This document shows positions 52,601-61,954 of a stretch of 64,000 bases of DNA, piece by piece; positions within the stretch are counted from its first letter, which is position 1, and each line of letters begins with the position of its first letter. The DNA comes from Notospermus geniculatus. Taxonomy: Eukaryota > Nemertea > Pilidiophora > Heteronemertea > Lineidae. Where the stretch lies: contig NMRB01001538.1 in assembly GCA_002633025.1 (NCBI GenBank), positions 62,001 through 126,000 of the forward strand, read 5' to 3'. The translations under genes were made by a program, and so were the position numbers. The notes beneath the pieces are model-generated. The model ran no database searches. It was not told the origin of the DNA and worked only from the letters and a program-made list of their open reading frames with translations.

Positions 52601-55600
52601 TTGATTTACTGTGGTACCGAATTTTGTACGGCAATTTATCAAAGTGTAGGCTGAGCAGTTTCTTCCATTTTTCACTTTGTTGAAGGTGTTCATGCATCTC
52701 AATCAGACAGAACTCTGCTAAAAATCTCTCTAAAGGCGGTGACAGACTGGCGCGTACGTGACGCGTCGTGCAGGCGTTCCGCAATCATATTCTTCGGTAG
52801 GCTTTCGGTCCATGTTACCACCTCCCTGATTGGATGAACGCTTCCCGACGCATTGCTCACGCGCTAGTCTGTCACCGCTTTCAGTCTCAGATCAAAAGCT
52901 CCAGCAGTTGGCTACACAACTTGAGCGGTATTTTTCACTGATTTCAACCATATTTCACCCTAATTCGGCTGTGGCAGACGTCCTCCCCATCTCCGGTCAA
53001 AGGAGTGACAGGACCCAAACATGCCAATGGGGGGAGGGGGAGGGGAGGGGGTTAAGGTCTCATTTCAACATTAATGTCTTCTGATCCTCACCTTGGGCAG
53101 CATCAACTGACTCGGCTGGCTCAGCGTACGTCTTCAGCACACTCATAATCACATCTCTGCAAGAAATGAAGATGATTGGATATTGAATGATGATTTGAAG
53201 TTTTAAAGCCCAATTTTCTGACACAACTAAAGGGTGGAGGCGATCTTACAAATAGCCCAGATCATCGACCATGTGAAACTTGAAACTGCACAGTGCAATG
53301 ATGTGACAGTGGAAGGTCACCCAAAGCTTGAAATCTAAAACACATGTCATCTTTCATGACATTTATACAGAGCTCTTGGGTATTTTTTAGCACCAATTGA
53401 AATGCTTTGTTGGCTGAGGTTTAAACCAGGAAATACAGTGTCAGGCACAGACCACCATTGAGCTTTGACAAGATTGTACATTCATTATTCAGGGGCGTAG
53501 CGGGGGGCAGGTGGCAAAAGACCCCCCGAGCAAAAAGGGGCAAAACAAATTTTTCCCCTAAAAGGTCATTTCCTTTCGTTCAAGCCAAGTTACTGTGGTG
53601 TCAGATGCAGGGAAAATGCATCTGAGACACAATCAAATTTTGCCCCCTAAGCCAAAAAGCTAGCTCCGCACCTGTTATTCATACAATTCAGTGAATCATT
53701 AGAATGATCAGATCATTCGCTCATCATGAAACTTCATATGAACATTCAGAAACTTACCGGGCTTTACACATCACATTTTTCGTGTCATTTTCCAATAGAT
53801 AATCTATTGGAAAATGACATGAAAAATGTGACTCTTTACTGTGGATAATATAGTAAGACCAACCTGTGATAAAGTGTCTCCAAAGTATCACAGCATTCCT
53901 TCAAAGGCACATGGTTAAAACCCCAACTATTTTCACTGATCAAGTCTTCAACACTAGTGATAACTTTGCTCAGAAATTCATGGTCTAAAATCCTCACATA
54001 TCCTGGAACACAGAAAGCACAGACTTATCAGTGAAATGGTCCATGGACTTTGTTCAATCAACAGGAGACAGTACGGGTCCAATTCAATGCCTGGCGGACC
54101 CATTCACGGTTGATTGCGCACCAATCAGGAGAATTTATTGTATTGGTCAGCTAGAACTTTGCTGCCGTCTTTTGGCGATAAGTGCGGCCAACTGGTCCAA
54201 TTGATTCATATGATATCCTCAATACCTGGGAATGCAATGCAACCGAGTAACTCACCATCAATTATACATGCATGGACTTGACTCAGTCCATCTTGAATTT
54301 CCTCTTCACTAGCTTGAATGAGATCCATGATCTCTTCCATTGTGTACTGAAAAGCAAAATTACATTCACATTCCCTTGACAGTTGATTTCAAAACCAACA
54401 CAGATAAATTTCAATTCTAATTAATACATGTAAGCGGCTCAAAATATTGAGTGCCAAGACTGGGGCCAGTGCTGCCAAAACGTTTACTTTACAAAATGAT
54501 AGGCAGGAATGTTTCGCTGAAAATTCCAGTGGTTATTGACATTGCATGGGTTTAGTTGATGTGCGCTTTGTTTTAGTTTTAACTTGGTGCCTTTGACCTG
54601 TTAGTGGAATTTAGAGCTTTGGCGGGGCTCAGTCTTGGTCAAACCATGTTACCTAATCGCATTAGGCCTATGAAACCAAGAGCTTGTGCGTGATCAGTCA
54701 TTTCGCTGTTGGGTTTTGGTGCAATGCGCATGTTTGTAAAGGGCCTGTACACACAGCCAGATTTCACTTTGGACGTTGGGCACAGCTGTCGTAGAATCGT
54801 AAGTTTAGTTATCGTTGTTTCAAGTTAGAATATCTCTTTATTGGTTTATCCATGGAGGTAATTATTTGGTGTAAGGTACTTAATTCGACATTCACGGCAT
54901 TGGTTAACACCTAGTTTAAACTTTGCATTACCGGTATTTGTGCCATTCATGTGTTCATTGCATTGTTTTAAAACGTTTGTAATCTTTAGCTTGCTTTTTA
55001 CAACTACTATTTTTATCAGTCTCGAAATTTGGCGATTCCAAGGAATACTTCCTTACAGTGTTTACGTGTACACGACCTTGGGACTGTCACCAGAGGTCAT
55101 AATCATAAATCCTTTGCAAAGTTGCAAGCATGCAAATGTATTGTTTGGCTGCATATGCCCTATCGTTCAATAACTACTTACATGTACAACAGCTTTGCAT
55201 GCTCGCAGAGTTGCGAAGGCTTCATGAATATGGGCCCTTGTCCGTCACAGTTTAAATGGCCGCATTGCTGCACAGAAACCTTCACTGAATAAGAGGCAGC
55301 TAAAAAATCGGGTAGTGTTTGCCAAAGCTCACAGTCTCCCATCCTGAGAATCCCAGGGCGTCGCACTCGCTCACTCGCACTATGGGAGGGTATGACCGTA
55401 AATGACCTGAGATCTCAGGATGACAGTCTCCAGAATGGGTGGACTGAAAAAATGTGGCAAAAAGTTGACTTCTCTGATGAATCATCAATTGAACTACACC
55501 CAAAACGTCGCCAGCACTGTCGCCGACCAAGTGGCACCCGTCTTAATCCAAGATACACCCAGAAGACTGTCAAGTTTGGAGGTGGGAAAATAATGGTGTG

Positions 55601-57145
55601 GGGTTACATCAGACATGGACGCCCAATCAGCATCGCGTTCATGCAATGACGTCATTCATTAGAGCTGGGCCTCCACTTCGTGTTGTGAAGATGGGACAAA
55701 TCGCACTTCGACTATTACTGAATTAACTTCGCGTCAAAGTGGTTCTCACGGATTATGTACATAATGACTACCTATCGATAGGTTCAAAACACGAAGGTAA
55801 TATCCAGTTCATGTGTTTGGGGCAGCTGTCATTCGACAGCGTGCATAAATTATGGAATGAGATACAGTTCTATTTGCCTGGTGCCCGTTAACTCTTAACA
55901 CCAGATGTGTGTGCAGACGTTGCAGCACTAGTCACGGTGTTTGGTATGTTACATCAAGTGGCGTTCCCCCACTGCAGTGCATGGATTATTCGTGAATTAC
56001 CAATTGGCGAGTACACACGAGGGAACAGCCGTCTTCCCCACAGAAACGGGATGGATTTCCTCAGGGCATTAGGGAGGGTATGACCGTAAATGACCCGAGA
56101 TCTCAGGATGACAGTCTCCAGAATGGGTGGACTGAAAAAATGTGGCAAAAAGTTGACTTTTCTGATGAATCATCAATTGAACTACACCCAAAACGTCGCC
56201 AGCACTGTCGCCGACCAAGTGGCACCCGTCTTAATCCAAGATACACCCAGAAGACTGTCAAGTTTGGAGGTGGAAAAATAATGGTGTGGGTTTACATCAG
56301 ACATGGTGGTGGTAGAAAGATCTGCAGGGTAGATGGCAACATTGACAGCGTCAAATACCAACAGATTCTTACATCAACCTACATTCCCAACCACAAGAAA
56401 GGTCAGATCTGCCAGCAGGATGGAGCTTCTTGCCACACTTCAGCCTCCACCAAGAAATTTTTTCAGCTGAAGAAGATCAAGGTTCTTCCAGGTTGGCCAG
56501 CACAGGGAGCTGTGGAATGCTTGTCAGACCGCCTTTTATGCCATTCCTGATGACTACATCAATAAACTCTACGACTCCCTGCCAAACCGAATGGCAGGGA
56601 GGCCAAAGGAAGCCATACCCGACACTGAAGTGTTCAATCCGCTGGTTGCAGTCAATTAGATATTATTACATGTATATGGGAACTTTTGTTTGGAAGAAAA
56701 AATAGTTTGTTGAGTCAGTCTGACTAATTTATTAATTTGTGACAAGACTTCTGTCCAGCTAAAAAGAGGCCTGTTTGCCCTTATTATGTTACAGGTCCAA
56801 GAAGGTTTGATTAAATGTTATGTAACTGTTACTGAAGAAAATAAGAACCATTGGGACTATTTTGAAACATACTAGTTCTCAATAAAGAGAGAATTACAAG
56901 TGAAGTTATGAAGTGTTTACATCATTACCGGTGTGTAGGACAAGACTTATGTCCATGACTGTAGCCTATGAAAATGACATTTTGCTAGTAAAATACCCTA
57001 CTTCTGGAAAACAAACCTTTTTCATTTCATTATCCTGGTCCTCTAGTCTGCCAGCGTATGGATTCATTTCCAGGATATTTCGTAACTTCTTCAAATATGG
57101 TTTGCACGGTTTTAATTCAAGATACTTCTGAACAACCGAGATAAC
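49649..57145 (-). CDS. DSCC1: Sister chromatid cohesion protein DCC1 (nine 3' exons)
   Basis: DCC1 is a nuclear subunit, with CTF18 and CTF8, of the alternative clamp loader that loads PCNA and supports cohesion. Exons in transcript order: 57145-57017, 54346-54256, 54002-53864, 53156-53092, 52577-52498, 51919-51842, 50957-50872, 50227-50165, 49757-49649. All have AG and GT borders, and all eight junctions keep phase. The product reads VVQKYLELKPCKPYLKKL, then IQASEEEIQDGLSQVHAC, SENSWGFNHVPLKECC, FNLKEFLSTWQQSVPEGM, GLALIDRSTKPEVVCYL, FNFLFKLKEKWSLDEI and KFCRASMQEGVKVYNSRRPV-T-stop. Human DCC1 has the same order and the same GVKVYNSRRP ending. This covers about the last 260 of roughly 390 residues; the amino-terminal exons were not found up to 64000. 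Intron 57016-54347 contains Tc1 and other elements. Confidence 0.95.
49859..49983. repeat. Palindromic MITE, uninterrupted GTATTC/GAACCG type
   Basis: Ends GGTCGTATTCATAAAGCGG; arms include AACCGTCTTAGGCCGGTTCC. It is the empty-site version of the nested element at 25431-25630. It lies in the last intron of DSCC1. Confidence 0.92.
50413..50506. repeat. Almost perfect 94-bp palindrome
   Basis: TGGGTGATTTCAAAGTTGGT continues through GTTAACACCGTGTTTACAAT to a centre at about 50459 and back. It lies in a DSCC1 intron. Confidence 0.92.
51116..51202. repeat. TTAA-type MITE A
   Basis: Palindromic, ends TTAAGGCGAGCTAAAATGT and complement; arms CATGCGCCTCGCAAAC. Its right TTAA (51199-51202) is also the left end of the next element. 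Confidence 0.9.
51199..51501. repeat. TTAA-type MITE B
   Basis: Ends TTAACCCATTAA with complement TTAATGGGTTAA. Internal paired segments GGACATAATATAACGTCC and GGACGTTATATTACGTCC. It shares both terminal TTAA with its neighbours. Confidence 0.85.
51498..51756. repeat. TTAA-type MITE C
   Basis: Ends TTAAAGGAGCTCGACGTCCA against complement TTAAAGGAGCTGGACGTCCA; arms reach GTTGTAAAC. TTAA targets are typical of piggyBac-type elements (family knowledge). Outside A and C the host shows AGGCCTTGTCT and AGACAAGGCCT, an outer inverted pair. Confidence 0.88.
52215..52325. repeat. Palindromic MITE, ends GGCCCATATTTTCAAAGCT
   Basis: Arms of about 50 bp with AAAATGCATTTTAG and a central GCACTTGCATGCAAGTGC palindrome. 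Confidence 0.9.
52732..52881. repeat. MITE, ends AAAGGCGGTGACAGACTGGC
   Basis: The right end complement reads AAAGCGGTGACAGACTAGCG. Interior is GC-rich with ACGCGTCG-type palindromes. DSCC1 intron. Confidence 0.82.
53771..53831. repeat. 61-bp palindrome
   Basis: TCACATTTTTCGTGTCATTT continuing to CCAATAGATAATCTATTGG at the centre and back, with one or two mismatches. It lies 33 bp downstream of the 53864 exon border, in the intron. Confidence 0.9.
54067..54200. repeat. Diverged copy of the CCAATTCAATGC repeat
   Basis: It shares CCAATTCAATGC, GCGGACCCATTCA and CTTTGCTGCCGTCT with the copy at 38140-38260. DSCC1 intron. Confidence 0.65.
55290..55621 (+). pseudogene. Tc1/mariner transposase remnant, copy 1
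   Basis: LKNRVVFAKAHSLPS, an interrupting 83-bp insert (separate entry), then NGWTEKMWQKVDFSDESSIE and VKFGGGKIMVWGYIRH. The D of FSDES is the first catalytic aspartate of Tc1-type DDE transposases. It breaks off after MVWGYIRHG, before the second D. It lies in a DSCC1 intron on the opposite strand. Confidence 0.85.
55340..55422. mobile_element. 83-bp miniature insertion in the Tc1 remnant
   Basis: Ends CATCCTGAGA and TCTCAGGATG; flanked by a perfect 9-bp duplication ACAGTCTCC (55331-55339, 55423-55431). Removing it rejoins FAKAH with the WTEKMWQ block of the transposase. Its first 12 bases match the 618-bp fold-back at 16944. Confidence 0.92.
55622..56073. other. Spacer between the two Tc1 copies
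   Basis: It shows no similarity to the transposase. It replaces the left end of the 83-bp insert in the second copy, so it could be inner sequence of a longer version of that element. No domain recognised. Confidence 0.45.
56087..56659 (+). pseudogene. Tc1/mariner transposase remnant, copy 2
   Basis: It repeats copy 1 from NGWTEKMWQKVDFSDESS through MVWVYIRHG, then adds ICRVDGNIDSVKYQQIL, YIPNHKKGQICQQDGASCHT (second catalytic D in QQDGASCH) and VLPGWPAQ. Here a deletion removes the SPDLNPIE block with the third acidic residue, and the remaining ELWNACQTAFYAIPDDYINK and LYDSLPNRM lie in another frame. It is inactive. Confidence 0.88.
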
Positions 57146-58159
57146 CTGAAATGATTCATGAAACGTTCGTCATGATACCTGAAAATTTATCGTATTTTTT
57201 AACAACATAGATGAACGCTCCTGGTGTTGTGAACATGCAAACTATTCCTCATGAAACTTCGATTTCTGTCATGTCTGTGACGTGGAATTTATTATACATG
57301 TAGGTGTTTTTTTCTAATATTGAGTCGGGAACCATGAGCAGCAACTTGGTTCATTAAATGGCTTTTTCATTTTCATTCTCGGCGATTTTTATGCAATAGT
57401 TCGGTCCATAAGTCTAAAATTGTGACCCGATCAGGGCATAGCGGACAAAAGTGCCATTTTTGGCCCAAATGTTCCTTTAATATAGTACTTCAATTCTAGA
57501 AGGGGGGCCCAAGTGAGATCACCATGGTAACGAGAAAATCCGTTTTGAAGTTTAGGACACTGACTTTATCATTGGACTCAAGAATTGAGCTTTGTACAGG
57601 AAAATGGGACCCGATGTACAGCTAACTTTTGAATGGTTGGATTTACACCCCAGCACTCATTGTAAACCCGCCGTCACTGGGATAGCGTCTTGATTTTTCG
57701 AGACGGTGATCATTTGAAGTCAGGAATGAACACCCCACCTTGCACAAAAGGAGGCTGGTGCACGAGCACATGGAACAGCGCATGGAATATTCTTCAGGAA
57801 TTGATAGAGATATAGGTTAGGAACAAGACACAAAAATGATTTTTCGATACCAATAGTGATAAAGCTGTTATCACAAGGTTTTTAACATGTACTCTTCATT
57901 CAGCTTCACGCAGAGGTAAAAATAGAACTCCGTTCCTAAAAATTGGTACGGTGTTGACTAGAGGGCGCTGCGATGTCGTCCAGAATTTATGAGACGTCTG
58001 GAAATGCTGAAACGTTCGATGCGTTCCTAAAACTTGGGATGGTCTGACGTCAGCGAACCTAAAATTTGGAATGTCCTGAAATATAGATATGTCTACAAAA
58101 ATAGGAATCATCCCTAACAGTAACTGCCAGTTGAAGCTAGCTCACCTGTAAGTGGCTTT
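57146..58159. other. Upstream of the last DSCC1 exon found; no exon recognised
   Basis: I looked on the minus strand for the missing DSCC1 amino-terminal exons and found none. The block at 57925-58085 has short repeats of the type CGTTCCTAAAA(A/C)TTGG. Confidence 0.45.
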
Positions 58160-59348
58160 GTGCTGTCTACAAGGTTGGTCGCGAGGATACCGAGACATGA
58201 ACACATGACCCCTATTCTGAAGGAGTTGCACTGGTTGCCAATCTCAGCACGCATTGATTTTAAAGGCCTGTCTACACGATCATACATTGTTCAAAACATC
58301 ATCATACATTTGTATGATGATGTCCAAGCTTGTCGTGGATTTCCGTCTACACAATGCAGCTAAAATTTTGAACATCATCATGTCATCATCCATTGTTCAA
58401 AACAGCATCGTAAACTTGTATGATGATGTTCAAGTTTGTTGTGGATTTCGATCTACAGTCCAACATTCATGGACATTTGTATGATGAAGTATGATGGAGA
58501 AAGGATAATGTTGGATGCTGTTCAAGTTTGTTGGGAAAACAGTCCACACGATCATACATTTGTCCATGAACATCATCATACAATTTTTTTGGGATGTTGT
58601 GCATTTGTTGGCAAGATGAAACATGCAGCTAAAAATTTGAACATCATCATACAAGTTTGTTGGGAAAATAGTCCACACAATCATACATTTGTCCACGAAC
58701 ATCATCATACAGATGTATGATGATGTTTTGAACAAATGTATGATCGTGTAGACGGGCCTTAAAAATTTGAACATCATCATAGATGTTGGTTGTTGTTCAC
58801 GTTTGTTGGGAAAACAGCCTACACAATCAAACATATGTCCATGAACATCATCATACATATGTATGATATGTCCAAGCTTGTTGTGGATTTCCGTCAACAC
58901 AATGCAGGTAAAAGTTTGAACATCATCATACGTGTTGGATGCTATTCAAGTTTGTTGGGAAAATGGTCCACACCGATCATACATTTGTCCATTAACATCA
59001 TCATACAAATGTATGATGAAGTTTTGAACAAATGTATGATCGTGTAGACGGGCCTTTAAACTTGCTCTTCTGATCACCTTCAACGGACTTATGTCTCGGC
59101 CAGCCATCTTATTTATCAGAACTCCTGTGCGACCACCGACCACCACGCGGGCACGGACACTCCGTTCCAATGACAAATGCTTTCTGAAAGTGCCTCGGTA
59201 TTCTACTGAAGCCTATGGAGCAACGGCCTTCAGAAATGCTGCTCCCCGAGTCTGGAACGGGCTGCCCCTGGAGGTTCGGGGTGCACAGGATATTTCTGTT
59301 TTCAAATCTCTTTTAAAGACGCACCTTTTTAGGAAATATTTCTCTTAG
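58160..59348 (+). pseudogene. LINE reverse-transcriptase carboxy end, split by an insertion
   Basis: The left part encodes HMTPILKELHWLPISARIDF. After the fold-back (58264-59055) the frame resumes LALLITFNGLMSRPAILF, VPRYSTEAYGATAFRNAAPR, VWNGLPLEVRGAQDISVFKS and LLKTHLFRKYFS-stop (59346-59348). LHWLPV..RI.FK and AAPR.WN.LP are signatures of the end of CR1/L2-type LINE open frames. Only the tail is present, as usual for 5'-truncated copies. Confidence 0.85.
58264..59055. mobile_element. Fold-back element in the LINE, TTAA target
   Basis: Ends AGGCC(T/C)GTCTACACGATCA with arms of about 60 bp; TTAA flanks at 58260-58263 and 59056-59059. The interior is an array of imperfect units around ACATCATCATACA..TGTATGATGATGT, itself palindromic and repeated at least four times. 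Confidence 0.88.
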
Positions 59349-59375
59349 GATAATGTTTTATGATCAATCTCATTC

Positions 59376-59848
59376 TTTAAGCTTGTTGTGGATTTCCGTC
59401 GACACAATGCAGGTAAAAATTTGAACATCATCATACGTGTTGGATGCTATTCAAGTTTGTTGGGAAAACGGTCCACACCGATCATACATTTGTCCATTAA
59501 CATCATCATACAAATGTATGATGAAGTTTTGAACAAATGTATGATCGTGTAGACGGGCCTTTAAACTTGCTCTTCTCACCTTGTCTCGGCCAGCCATCTT
59601 ATTTATCAGAACTCCTGTGCGACCACTGACCACCACGCGGGCACGGACACTCCGTTCCAATGACAAATGCTTTCTGAAATTGCCTCGGTATTCTACTGAA
59701 GCCTATGGAGCAACGGCCTTCAGAAATGCTGTTCCCCGAGTCTGGAACGGGCTGCCCCTGGAGGTTCGGGGTGCAGAGGATATTTCTGTTTTCAAATCTC
59801 TTTTAAAGACGCACCTTTTTAGGAAATATTTCTCTTAGGATAATGTTT
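59376..59848 (+). repeat. Tandem copy of the element end plus LINE tail
   Basis: It repeats 58870-59375 with few differences, including an 11-bp deletion before TGTCTCGGCC, and encodes the same PRVWNGLPLEVRG..HLFRKYFS ending. Confidence 0.88.
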
Positions 59849-60111
59849 TATGATCAATCTCATTCTTTAGTGTTTCTTCTAGATCAAAATAGAAGGGCAC
59901 AGCACCCTGCCCCTCAAAATGTGCTGCCTACTTTTTTTCAAAACAGCTAATGCATTTTCTATTACAGAAGGGTGCTAACCCTGCCCTTTTTCTCAGTTTA
60001 CCCTAACCTTTTCTTTGCTTATTTCAAAAAACCCTGCCCTTTCAAATTTCTGGAAGAAACACTATTCTTCAGCGCTTTGAGGCCGTATGGTAGAATGCGT
60101 TTTTAAGAAAT

Positions 60112-60112
60112 G

Positions 60113-60153
<41 letters not shown>

Positions 60154-60154
60154 T
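60112..60154. repeat. (TTA)n microsatellite
   Basis: About 14 perfect TTA units, just downstream of the LINE copies. Confidence 0.95.
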
Positions 60155-60337
60155 CTACACGGAGATGGACCAAACAGGACCGGTTTCGAGTTAAGACCAC
60201 TTAAATCATTCTCCCATCACCTGATGCCGTGCAGGTGATTCTTCTTTCTTTCTAGATTTCAGTATGGTAGTGCACAGAACTTGATCGAGACCAGTTCATA
60301 TGTTCATTCTACATGAGGAAAGTAGCGTCTCCAAGTT

Positions 60338-60617
60338 AAAGCTGACGTGAACGAACAAAAAGCCCCCCATGCGACGAGCAAGAGAATTGCAAATGCCCTG
60401 CCAACACCTCAAACGAAGGCTGAGAACATGGTAGACCCCACGAGGCCAGGAGGGCACCACCTTTATTGTCTTCGAGCTTTCGAGGTGTCAACATCCTCTG
60501 GTGAGCTCCTGCTGAACACTTTTTTTGAAAGAAAATTTTTTGACCCAGCTGGGAATCGAACCGCGCTTCGTTATCTCTGTAGCACCGTCTTCCCCGTTCG
60601 GCCACCGAACTTGTTGG
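60338..60617 (-). repeat. tRNA-derived SINE, minus-strand copy
   Basis: On the minus strand the head has A box TGGCCGAACGGGG (60592-60604) and B box GGTTCGATTCCC (60551-60562). The tail reads to GTTCGTTCACGTCAGCTT at 60338. It is inverted relative to the copy at 60703-60968, with the same tail. Confidence 0.82.
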
Positions 60618-60702
60618 AAGACTTCTCAATGTTTTCTCTTTATATTCGTAGTACTGTTAGTCAAAGGCTTACGTCTATGACAAACACAAATCATGTCTCT
60701 GT

Positions 60703-60968
60703 CAGCTGGCTCGTTGGCCGAGTGGATAGAGTGATAGATTACAAATCAGAAGGTTGACGGTTCGAACCCCGTCTAAATGACTACATTTTTTTTTCTTTGA
60801 GTAATGTAAGAGGTGTCCGGAGATGTTGACAGCTCTGTTGCCTGAAGGCAAATAAGGTGGCGCCCTCCTGGCGTCGTGGGGTCTATCATGTTCTGAGCCT
60901 TCGTTTGAGGTGTTTGCAATTCTCTTGCTCGTCGCATGGGGGCTTTTTGTTCGTTCACATCAGCTTTA
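60703..60968 (+). repeat. tRNA-derived SINE, plus-strand copy
   Basis: Head with A box TGGCCGAGTGG (60715-60725) and B box GGTTCGAACCC (60759-60769). The 5' and 3' flanks of this tRNA-like part do not form an acceptor stem, so it is not a tRNA gene. The tail AGCCTTCGTTTGAGGTGTTT to GTTCACATCAGCTTT is common to both copies. Confidence 0.82.
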
Positions 60969-61099
60969 AGTACCCGAACCGGTCCGAGACTGCAGTGCGA
61001 ATACACCTCGAGCGACTTCGGTTGGATCCGGTTTGGATTTCGTTCAACACAATAACAATCATCACGACAGGTCTCGGACTGCTTCCGGCTTCAACCGTT

Positions 61100-61494
61100 C
61101 TCATGTAAAAAGGTTCTGTCAATAGTCAGTTCTCGTGACGGGAACCATTACTCTCCTTTATTTCTTGTTCCAACCCTTTTTCTTGTTCCAACCCTTTATT
61201 TCTTGTTCCAACCCTGCAGGCAAATGATTTTAATCAACATTCGCCTAAATCGTCTTCCAGTCGCACAATAAACAAAAAAGTTCAGGAAACAATTGACTTC
61301 GGTCAGAAAGTGAGCACTATAAAAAAATGACTTAAAGATATTTGCGTCGACATTGATGTAGTTTTTTACTATTCCAACTATCTGATAAAGAGCTCCTGGC
61401 ACTTCTAGTAATATGAAAACAATGACAACTGCTAACACCCTCTTAGTGGCAGAGTCTGATTTGCTCTTTCGGGTCATTGGAACTTTTATTCTTT
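61100..61494 (-). pseudogene. Partial GPCR copy (TM6-TM7 and 3' end)
   Basis: It encodes MTRKSKSDSATKRVLAVVIV, FILLEVPGALYQIVGIV and NCFLNFFVYCATGRRFRRML to a stop at 61196-61198, about 90% identical to the end of the full gene next to it. The match breaks at the codons before MTRKSK (61478-61492), where an unrelated sequence with TAG follows. It includes the 3' flank shared with 61906-61985, so it arose by tandem duplication of the gene end. Confidence 0.88.
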
Positions 61495-61905
61495 TCGCGT
61501 AGGAATGACGTCATTTAAGATGGCAGCCTCCTTGTTGCACGTGGTTATGGTTACACTCACAAAATCCTGTGATCAAATTCGACGAAGCTGATTGGTCCAT
61601 CGATTTGGTTGCTTCTAAAATAGAAACTATTTCTGCCGGAACGACCGAACCGAATCACAGCCACACGTGTAATCCGCAAAATAATGAACAAATGTTAAAA
61701 AATCATGGTGTGTTTGGTGTTTTGGTACACTTCTATACTTGACAGTACGAATATGATTTTATTAGGGTGGAAAACTAGCTGTAGATCAGTTTTTATTCAT
61801 TCTGCTCATTCCGAGCAGAAGTGATGAGGGCGTTTGAAGCCAGTGGTACAAGTGGAGCAAACCAAAAACGTGGAACGCCGTACCACTGGGCTAGCGAGTT
61901 TGCGT
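61495..61905. other. Between GPCR copies; no gene
   Basis: Non-coding, apart from a short inverted pair AGCCAGTGGTAC / GTACCACTGGGCT (about 61837-61893). Confidence 0.5.
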
Positions 61906-61954
61906 TCTCATGTAAAAAGGTTCTGTCAATAGTCAGTTCTCGTGACGGGAACCA

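Noticed and set aside
53240-53335. Possible extra DSCC1 exon on the minus strand
   Set aside because: An open stretch (CHIIALCSFKFHMVDDLGYL) exists, but the neighbouring exons already join in phase without it and it does not match DCC1.
60706-60775. Possible tRNA gene
   Set aside because: A and B boxes are good, but the ends do not pair into an acceptor stem and the sequence continues into a SINE tail shared with the copy at 60338.
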